64,000 nucleotides of DNA from Subtercola vilae (GTDB lineage: Bacteria > Actinomycetota > Actinomycetes > Actinomycetales > Microbacteriaceae), in the NCBI RefSeq assembly GCF_004923255.1, contig NZ_QYRT01000014.1, positions 1 through 64,000 of the forward strand. The letters are read 5' to 3'. Under the pieces are notes generated by a model. It was not told the origin of the DNA. It was given only the letters and a program-made list of their open reading frames with translations, and ran no database searches. Shown here piece after piece: positions 8,268 through 14,335 of the stretch. A program made the position numbers and the translations under genes. How positions within the stretch are numbered: the stretch's first letter is position 1; the number at the start of each line of letters is the position of its first letter.

Positions 8268-8980
8268 GCCGGGCAGTAGACGGGTGGCGGATGCGCGTCG
8301 CGCTCGTTCTCGGAGCGGTGCTGCTGCTCGTGATCGGGCTGGTGGTGGGTCGGGTCACGACACCCGTGGTGACCTCGCCCAGTACGCTGAGCGCCGAGGC
8401 CGGGTTTGCCCGTGACATGCAAGTGCATCATCAGCAGGCGATCGACATGGCCCTGATCATCCGGGACCGCACGACCGACCCCGAGATTCGGCAGCTCGCC
8501 TACGACATCGCCACGTCGCAGGGCCAGCAGGCGGGGCAGATGTTCGCGTGGTTGAACCTCTGGGGGCTGCCACAGGTCTCACCTGTGCCCGCCATGACGT
8601 GGATGACCTTGCCTACGCTCGACCAATCGGCGGCCGGCCACGGGATGAACATGGGCACGGCAGCGGGCGCGACAGCGGTGGCGGGCGCGACGGCCGCTGC
8701 GAGCGCAGGCGCCTCGGCGCAAGCGGTCACCCCCGGGGCCGCCATGCCCGGGATGGCCACCTCAGCCGACCTCGCGAACCTGCAGACGCTCAGCGGAGTG
8801 CCGGCAGAGAAGCTGTTTCTCAGCCTCATGATCGCCCACCACCAGGGCGGGGTCGAGATGGCTGACGCGCTCGTGGCCCGCTCGACCAATTCAGACGTGC
8901 TGAGCCTCGCCAGCACCATCGTCACAGCCCAGACCAGCGAGATCGGCTACATGCAGCAGCTGCTCGCAGCTCGCGCCTGA
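8264..8980 (+). CDS. DUF305 protein (CopM-like, His/Met-rich)
   Basis: A 238-residue membrane-anchored protein with an N-terminal helix (about 11-31) and two DUF305 repeats, FARDMQVHHQQAIDMA (48-63) and MIAHHQGGVEMADA (about 189-202), forming a ferritin-like four-helix bundle. Between them is a Met/His-containing Ala/Gly-rich insert (about 110-165). Some DUF305 proteins (cyanobacterial CopM) bind copper, so extracytoplasmic copper binding is a reasonable inference here. GTG 8264 overlaps the end of the DUF3105 gene by 4 bp (GTGA), which indicates translational coupling. Confidence 0.9.
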   Translation: MSRAVDGWRMRVALVLGAVLLLVIGLVVGRVTTPVVTSPSTLSAEAGFARDMQVHHQQAIDMALIIRDRTTDPEIRQLAYDIATSQGQQAGQMFAWLNLWGLPQVSPVPAMTWMTLPTLDQSAAGHGMNMGTAAGATAVAGATAAASAGASAQAVTPGAAMPGMATSADLANLQTLSGVPAEKLFLSLMIAHHQGGVEMADALVARSTNSDVLSLASTIVTAQTSEIGYMQQLLAARA

Positions 8981-9115
8981 GTCAGAGCCCTCCGAGGCGA
9001 ACAGACGAACAACACGTAAACAGTGTGAAAACCCGCCTCGCCGGCTGCGACGCCCGACCGCGCATGACGCAGGATTTGGCAAGGGGCTGACATGCCGGTT
9101 CGGGGGTGATGCACT

Positions 9116-9433
9116 GTGATGATGATGATGGCTGCAGAGTGTTGGCGGGTGGAGCTTCGGGCTCGAACCCCGTGGGGGTGGCGCCGCGCCATCGGCTTGT
9201 CGCAGAGCCCCGCGTTCGACTTCTGCCGAGGCGCAACGGGCCTGTCTGACCTCATCTTCGTGTCGCTGGCCAACACGCGTGTCGCCCACATCGTGGCTGC
9301 CGGCGACGATGAGCAATCTGAGCGGATTCTCAGCACTGCGCGCCGGGAATTGCTGACGAGCTCGGCAGATGACTTCGCTCGCGAGTGGGGATTCCCCCCA
9401 GTCTCGTTCATGGAAGGCATTCGCAACCGCTGA
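9116..9433 (+). CDS. Hypothetical protein, possibly a remnant
   Basis: An open frame of 105 codons beginning with GTG followed by four ATG codons, a (GAT)n microsatellite that makes the exact start uncertain. The second half (from about residue 33) has ordinary amino-acid composition and high third-position GC, which supports coding. The first 30 residues look like non-coding translation. No family is recognised. It sits in the 548-bp stretch between the DUF305 gene and the next gene; the rest of that stretch (8981-9115 and 9434-9528) shows nothing I can identify. Confidence 0.35.
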   Translation: MMMMMAAECWRVELRARTPWGWRRAIGLSQSPAFDFCRGATGLSDLIFVSLANTRVAHIVAAGDDEQSERILSTARRELLTSSADDFAREWGFPPVSFMEGIRNR

Positions 9434-9528
9434 CCGTGGTTCCGTCTCTTTTCGGGGGCGGTTGTCTCTGCTTTGTAACCGATGGGGCGTCTGCCATTCA
9501 TTCGGCGTTCGCCTTCGCTGAATAGGCT

Positions 9529-9801
9529 GTGATCGTGTTGAATGGCAACCCGACGCTGTCGGATATAGAACTACCCATCGCTGATGACGAGCAGGTCGAG
9601 TTTTGGACCAGCCACAATCGCTACGCACTGCGCAGCATTCAGGATGACTCGTGGCATCTGTTCAGGGTTGAGAACTCCGTTCAGCGCATCACGCATCATC
9701 TCCACGCTCGCGACAGGGAGTGGGTCGCCGCACCCACCGATGTGGGTCGAAACGTGCACGCCCCGAGCTGGCGGGATGCTCTTCGCCGCGTCGTGACCTA
9801 G
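9529..9801 (+). CDS. Hypothetical protein
   Basis: A 90-residue soluble protein of unknown function with balanced composition and a pattern suggesting a small alpha/beta domain (ELPIADDEQVEFW, then DDSWHLFRVE). Starts at GTG 9529, GTG 9535 or TTG 9538 are all possible, and none has a clear Shine-Dalgarno sequence. A TAGGCT hexamer directly upstream could be a -10 element, so a leaderless transcript is possible. Base composition is visibly less GC-rich than the flanking core genes. It may belong with the ParA operon that starts 158 bp downstream. Confidence 0.45.
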   Translation: MIVLNGNPTLSDIELPIADDEQVEFWTSHNRYALRSIQDDSWHLFRVENSVQRITHHLHARDREWVAAPTDVGRNVHAPSWRDALRRVVT

Positions 9802-9959
9802 CCTGCCGTGACGCGCTCGCTGAAACCTCGGTACACAGCGGTCTGCCGAGCAGCGATCGACTATTGCATGATGGTGGGCGCCGTGCAGTGCTACCGTAAT
9901 CCCGAACGCGCTTCCCTAGACCCCGGCAGCCTGCCTTCGGAACAACTGCGGGGAGACGC

Positions 9960-10667
9960 ATGCACACAGACACCACGGTGGCCACAGCGACGGTGAAGCC
10001 GCTGCCCGAGCACCTGGTTCGCCTGCCCGAAGATTGTTTCTGTCCCGAGGCGTGCCACGCCTTGGCATTGTTCGGGCATTCGCCCGACCCAGATCTTCGA
10101 TTCAGCGAGGCCGCACTTCGCCGCTTCGGGCGACCGCGGCCTTCACTCAGTTTCGCCTCGGGTTCTTCGCTCGCACCATCGGGCATGCGGGTCTCATTCG
10201 ACACACGCAGCTTTACTCGCCTCGAGGTGTTCTACGAACAGCCACGAAAGCGCTCCCGTGCACCAGCTGCGTCGATTCGTACCAGCCGCGTTCCTCAGCC
10301 GGTCGATGACGCGGCGTTTGCCGACCCGGGCCGATCGACTCTCACCGAGCATGCCGTCAGTTATCTCATTCGCAACGACATGCTCCCCATGAGGGTTCCT
10401 TCGCAGAGCGATCATCTCGACGCCTGGCACCGCGAGGTTCACCGGGCGACACACTATGTGTCTGACATGCGTCGCCGCGACAGCCACCTTGTGATCGACG
10501 GTGTCGAGCACCCCGTCACCCGAATCGAAGACCCGTTCGGCCGATGGGCTGCGGTCGTTTTCGAATACGGCCCCCACCGGGTCAGTATTGCCGGGGCATC
10601 ACCTTTTCTTCGCCAGAATCTTCTGTCGATCAGCTCACGCCCACAATCGAATCGAGGAAATCTGTGA
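9960..10667 (+). CDS. Unknown protein translationally coupled to ParA-like ATPase
   Basis: A 235-residue protein with no family I recognise. Residues 1-90 are probably structured, with a cluster of cysteines near LPEDCFCPEAC. A basic, Pro/Arg/Ser-rich middle (about 90-115) looks disordered. The C-terminal half (about 120-225) has a clear fold-like pattern, including HLVIDGVEHPVTRIED and GRWAAVVFEYGPHRVSI. ATG 9960 has a good GGGGAGA site. The stop codon overlaps the GTG of the ParA gene by 4 bp, so the two products are made together. In ParA-type systems the coupled partner is often the cargo adaptor or ATPase activator; that role is inferred here, not shown. Confidence 0.75.
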   Translation: MHTDTTVATATVKPLPEHLVRLPEDCFCPEACHALALFGHSPDPDLRFSEAALRRFGRPRPSLSFASGSSLAPSGMRVSFDTRSFTRLEVFYEQPRKRSRAPAASIRTSRVPQPVDDAAFADPGRSTLTEHAVSYLIRNDMLPMRVPSQSDHLDAWHREVHRATHYVSDMRRRDSHLVIDGVEHPVTRIEDPFGRWAAVVFEYGPHRVSIAGASPFLRQNLLSISSRPQSNRGNL

Positions 10668-11425
10668 AGACGGTGGCGGTGTACAGCACAAAAGGCGGGG
10701 TCGGTAAGACGACGACGGCCGTGAACCTGGCATGGGAAGCATCTCAGGATTTTCGTGTTCTGCTGTGGGACCTCGACCCTCAGGGTGCCGCCACATTTCT
10801 CCTGCAGGTGAAGCCGAAGCTGAAGGGCGGCGTCGACGCGCTCATCGGCGGCAAGACCGGTGCCGCGAAGGCGATCAGGTCGACACGCTATGAGCGACTG
10901 GATGTTCTCCCCGCCGATGCGAGTTACCGCGACCTCGACCTGGTCTTCGATCACAACAAGAACTCGGTCGAACGCATAGCGAAGCTGCTCGAAACGATCT
11001 CATCTGACTACGACGTGGTCATCCTCGACTGCCCGCCCGGCTCGTCTCTGGTCGCAGAGAATGCTCTGCACGCCGCAGAGCTGATCGTGGTGCCCCTGGT
11101 GCCGTCGCCACTGTCGCTGCGATCGTTGGAGCAGGTCACAGAGTTCGTCTCGGAGTCGGCCAGCGCGCCGCAGGTCGTGGGCTTCCTGTCGATGGTCGAT
11201 CGCCGAAAGACGTTGCACCGCGCCGCCGTCAGAGATCTTCCCCGGTCTTCTTCGACTGTCACCAACATTGTGGTTCCCAGCAGCGTCGTCATCGAACGGA
11301 TGGGCACCGAACGCGCACCCGTCGGGGTCTATGCGCCCCGAACAGAAGCGGCGCACGCCTACAGCGAGCTGTGGGTGCGCGTGCAGTCGAGCATCAAGGC
11401 GAAGCAACGAAAACACCGCCACTGA
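10664..11425 (+). CDS. Orphan ParA-family ATPase
   Basis: A 253-residue deviant-Walker ATPase. The P-loop KGGVGKTT spans residues 10-17, Walker A' is WDLDPQGAAT (35-44) and Walker B is VVILDCPPG (118-126). There is no N-terminal HTH, so it resembles the small ParA/McdA-type positioning ATPases rather than plasmid repressor-ParAs. Downstream motifs include PLSLRSLEQ, SMVDRRKTLHR and a C-terminal APRTEAAHAYSELW. GTG 10664 follows a good GAGGAAAT site and overlaps the stop of the unknown partner gene. No ParB gene or parS-like site is seen. Likely role: dynamic positioning of a cellular cargo on the nucleoid. Confidence 0.88.
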   Translation: MKTVAVYSTKGGVGKTTTAVNLAWEASQDFRVLLWDLDPQGAATFLLQVKPKLKGGVDALIGGKTGAAKAIRSTRYERLDVLPADASYRDLDLVFDHNKNSVERIAKLLETISSDYDVVILDCPPGSSLVAENALHAAELIVVPLVPSPLSLRSLEQVTEFVSESASAPQVVGFLSMVDRRKTLHRAAVRDLPRSSSTVTNIVVPSSVVIERMGTERAPVGVYAPRTEAAHAYSELWVRVQSSIKAKQRKHRH

Positions 11426-11488
11426 TCAGCTCTGGATGCCCATCCTTCGTTCATCTCCTGCTCACTTCACTCGTGAAGACTCTGTCTC

Positions 11489-11803
11489 ATGATTGCAATG
11501 ACGGGCACACTCCGCACGGCTGATGCGGTACACGCTATTCCCGAACTGGGGCAGACCCTCCGCCGAAACTACGAGCACATCTTGCTTCACACCGGGCAGA
11601 TGCTCGTCGTCTTTCCGACGGTCGGAACAGTGCTGGTCACCGAGCAGACCCAGAAGATGAGATTCGATCTCGTCGCAGACTCCCGCATCGTCATCACGAC
11701 CCGCATCAGCGCCCTCGAAACAGATCTCGCGAAACGCGCACCCGGCCAGACGCTTCGCCTGGAGTGGTGCCACTCTGGCGCAGTGCCCGTACCGTTTCGC
11801 TGA
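11489..11803 (+). CDS. Small uncharacterised protein, weak DUF2218 resemblance
   Basis: A protein of 104 residues (or 101 if ATG 11498 is used). The pattern of a short N-terminal strand, GQMLVVFPTVG, LVADS, and a C-terminal AKRAPGQTLRLEW is weakly reminiscent of DUF2218 domains, but the match is by eye and may be wrong. It follows the ParA gene after 63 bp on the same strand and ends 21 bp from the convergent PPK2 gene. No terminator is visible between them. Confidence 0.55.
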   Translation: MIAMTGTLRTADAVHAIPELGQTLRRNYEHILLHTGQMLVVFPTVGTVLVTEQTQKMRFDLVADSRIVITTRISALETDLAKRAPGQTLRLEWCHSGAVPVPFR

Positions 11804-11824
11804 CGTCAGCGTTTTCGGGTCGGG

Positions 11825-12745
11825 TCAGTTCTGGGTTTCGTTCTCACCCTGCTCGTACACGGTCGACGCCGAACCGATGATCTTCGCGTCGGGCTCGCCG
11901 ACGATCGCGTGGTCTTTGTTCGCGTAGTCGAACAGCGAGAGCACGTGCCGCATCGCTTCGAGCCGGGCTCGTTTCTTGTCGTTGCTCTTCACCACCGTCC
12001 ACGGCGCCGCAGTGGTATCGGTCTTCTCGAACATGGCCTCCTTGGCTGCCGTGTATGTGGCCCACTTGTCGAGCGACGCGATATCCATCGGTGACAGCTT
12101 CCACTGCCGTACCGGGTCGACCTGCCTGATGGCGAACCGGGTGCGCTGCTCATCTGCAGAAACCGAGAACCAGAACTTCACCAGGTCGATACCATCGCCG
12201 ACGAGCATCTGCTCGAACAACGGCGTCTGCCGAATGAACTCGTCGTACTGATCGTCAGTGCAGAAACCCATCACGCGTTCGACGCCGGCCCGGTTGTACC
12301 AGGAGCGGTCGAACAGAACGATCTCGCCCGCGGCCGGAAGATGCTGCACGTAACGCTGAAAATACCATTGCGTCTGCTCGCGCTCGCTCGGCCTCTCCAA
12401 CGCCACCGTGCGGGCACCCCGCGGATTCAGGTGCTCCATGAACCTCTTGATCGTGCCGCCCTTACCCGCGGCATCCCGGCCTTCGAACACCACGACGACG
12501 CGGCGCCCCTCTGACTTGACCCAGTTCTGAAGCTTCAGCAATTCGATCTGCAGCAAGCGTTTGTCGAGCTCGTACTCGGCACGATCCATGCGTGCGTTGT
12601 ACGGGTACCCCTCCCGCCACGTGTCCACCACTGCACCGTCGCGTGCGACCAGCACGGGGTCATCGTCGTCGTCGTCGACAACCGTGTACCCGAGCACATC
12701 GTCGAGTTCGGGGGCCGCCGAGAAGAAGTAGTCGTTGTCCGTCAC
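11825..12745 (-). CDS. ppk2: Polyphosphate kinase 2 (PPK2)
   Basis: A 306-residue single-domain PPK2, a P-loop kinase that transfers phosphate between polyphosphate and nucleotides. The Walker A motif FEGRDAAGKGG lies at about residues 87-97. Further landmarks are the lid region around RTVALERPSERE, and FDRSWYNRAGVERVMGFC with the Walker B-type aspartate. The first 45 residues are an acidic extension containing a run of six Asp. Length and motifs fit single-domain PPK2 enzymes, but the preferred nucleotide (GDP, ADP or AMP) cannot be told by eye. It is convergent with the ParA gene cluster and follows the permease gene on the same strand. Confidence 0.95.
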   Translation of the reverse strand: MTDNDYFFSAAPELDDVLGYTVVDDDDDDPVLVARDGAVVDTWREGYPYNARMDRAEYELDKRLLQIELLKLQNWVKSEGRRVVVVFEGRDAAGKGGTIKRFMEHLNPRGARTVALERPSEREQTQWYFQRYVQHLPAAGEIVLFDRSWYNRAGVERVMGFCTDDQYDEFIRQTPLFEQMLVGDGIDLVKFWFSVSADEQRTRFAIRQVDPVRQWKLSPMDIASLDKWATYTAAKEAMFEKTDTTAAPWTVVKSNDKKRARLEAMRHVLSLFDYANKDHAIVGEPDAKIIGSASTVYEQGENETQN

Positions 12746-12834
12746 GATTGGGCATCATAAGCGGCCAAGACAACCAGAACATGAACAGCGAGGGTTGACT
12801 GTGAGAACCGCGAGACGACGCCTCGCCCTGCCCC

Positions 12835-14109
12835 TCAGCGCCGGCCTGCCAGGTGCAAACGGATCGCCCGATAGATCGCCCCGACGAAGACCACGATGAC
12901 GCCCGCGAGTACGGCGCCCGGCGGCAGTGTCACGACGAGCGCAACACAGCCCAACCCGCCGAGAACCTGCAGCGCCCGCGGGTACCGGCGGCTGGTCTGA
13001 GTGAACGCAGCCACATTGGCGACGAGATAGTAGAGCAGCACCCCGAACGACGAGAATCCGATAACCGCTCGCACGTCGACCGTGAGCACGAGAACGCACA
13101 CCGCTAGACCCAGAGCCAATTCGGCGCGATGGGGCACCCTGAATTGTGGATGCACCGCGGCGAACCAGTGCGGCAGATCATGATTTCGCGCCATGGCGAG
13201 ACTCGTGCGGCCGATTCCGGTGATCAACGCCAGAAGCGCCCCGAGAGCGGCAATGGCTGCACCGACTCGCACGATGGGGGTCGCCCAGAACCACCCGCTC
13301 GCTGTCACGACGTCGACCAGGGGCGCGGCAGCCGACGCAAGCTGCTGGGGGCCGAGAGTGAGTAGTGCGACCACCGCGACCACGGCATAGACGACGAGGG
13401 TGCCCGACAGTGCAAGCAGAATCGCTCGCGGAATTGTGACGCTGGGATTCTTCACCTCTTCGCCAAGAGTGGCAATACGGGCGTACCCGGCGAACGCGAA
13501 AAAAAGCAAGCCAGCCGACTGCAGCACTCCGTACCAGCCGCCCGCGCCAACGTTCGCTGTCAGATCACGCAGTGGTTCTGCGTCTGTGGCCAACCCGGCG
13601 AGACCAGAGACGACGATCAGGGCCAACACGGCCAACACGAAGATGACAATGATGCGGGTGAGCTGCGCCGTGCGTGTGATACCGAAGTAGTTCACTGCCA
13701 CGAGACCAAGAACCGCCAGAACGGCCACCGGCTTCTGCCACGACTCAGGAACGGCATAGGAGGCGAATGTCAGCGCCATCGCCGCGCAACTGGCCGTCTT
13801 GCCGATGACGAAGCTCCAGCCCGCCACGAACCCGGGCCACTCCCCCAGATGCTCCCGGCCGTACACATACGTGCCACCCGACGCCGGATGCTCCGCAGCA
13901 AGTTGCGCTGACGACGTCGCATTGCAGAACGCGACAACCGCCGCTATCGCGAGCCCGATCAAAAGCCCGGCACCTGCGGCAGCAGCAGCTGGCGCAAACG
14001 AGGCGAAAATGCCGGCACCGATCATCGATCCGAGGCCGATAGACACGGCGTCGACTGTTCCCAGTCGTCGAACCAAGGCCGGGCTGGCGGAGCTCGAACC
14101 GGTCGTCAC
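12835..14109 (-). CDS. APC-family amino acid permease
   Basis: A 424-residue integral membrane transporter of the amino acid-polyamine-organocation superfamily with about 12 hydrophobic helices. The first helix carries the substrate-binding GSMIGAGIF motif, and a later loop has GEEVKNPSVTIPRAI, both typical of APC/APA transporters (the yjeH/ybaT-like 'amino acid permease' group). The substrate is unknown. It starts at GTG 14109. It precedes PPK2 on the same strand, 89 bp away. The upstream side carries a hairpin terminator and the tRNA-fMet gene. Confidence 0.92.
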   Translation of the reverse strand: MTTGSSSASPALVRRLGTVDAVSIGLGSMIGAGIFASFAPAAAAAGAGLLIGLAIAAVVAFCNATSSAQLAAEHPASGGTYVYGREHLGEWPGFVAGWSFVIGKTASCAAMALTFASYAVPESWQKPVAVLAVLGLVAVNYFGITRTAQLTRIIVIFVLAVLALIVVSGLAGLATDAEPLRDLTANVGAGGWYGVLQSAGLLFFAFAGYARIATLGEEVKNPSVTIPRAILLALSGTLVVYAVVAVVALLTLGPQQLASAAAPLVDVVTASGWFWATPIVRVGAAIAALGALLALITGIGRTSLAMARNHDLPHWFAAVHPQFRVPHRAELALGLAVCVLVLTVDVRAVIGFSSFGVLLYYLVANVAAFTQTSRRYPRALQVLGGLGCVALVVTLPPGAVLAGVIVVFVGAIYRAIRLHLAGRR

Positions 14110-14168
14110 TTCATACTCGATTGCACGGGCCGAACGTTACCATCCGAACAAAGACAGACCGCCGAAAC

Positions 14169-14204
14169 GACAAAAGGCCCAGCCTGAGGGCCGAGCCTTT
14201 TGTC
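14169..14204 (-). terminator. Terminator hairpin after tRNA-fMet
   Basis: Inverted repeat with 10-bp outer arms (14169-14178 and 14195-14204) and additional GGC/GCC pairing inside. On the minus strand it lies a few bases beyond the tRNA 3' end and separates the tRNA transcript from the permease gene. Confidence 0.75.
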
Positions 14205-14210
14205 TTCTTG

Positions 14211-14284
14211 TTGCGGGGACAGGATTTGAACCTGCGACCTCTGGGTTATGAGCCCAGCGAGCTACCGAACTGCTCCACCCCGCG
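14211..14284 (-). tRNA. tRNA-fMet (initiator, anticodon CAT)
   Basis: A 74-nt tRNA including the discriminator base. The anticodon loop CTCATAA is flanked by a stem with three consecutive G:C pairs (GGG/CCC), and position 1 is C facing A72. Both are hallmarks of initiator rather than elongator tRNA-Met. The T-arm GGTTCAAATCC is normal. The 3' CCA is not encoded. It reads toward the permease and has its own hairpin terminator. Confidence 0.95.
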
Positions 14285-14335
14285 GCACAAGATGTAACAC
14301 TACCAGAGGTTTTGCGTGCTCGTTACCATCCGGGC

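Noticed and set aside
9155-9175. tRNA T-arm-like sequence (GGGCTCGAACCCC)
   Set aside because: No acceptor, D-arm or anticodon stem can be formed around it.
10664-11425. Plasmid or integrated-element partition locus
   Set aside because: There is no ParB, no parS-like repeats, no replication or integrase gene, and neighbours are ordinary chromosomal genes.
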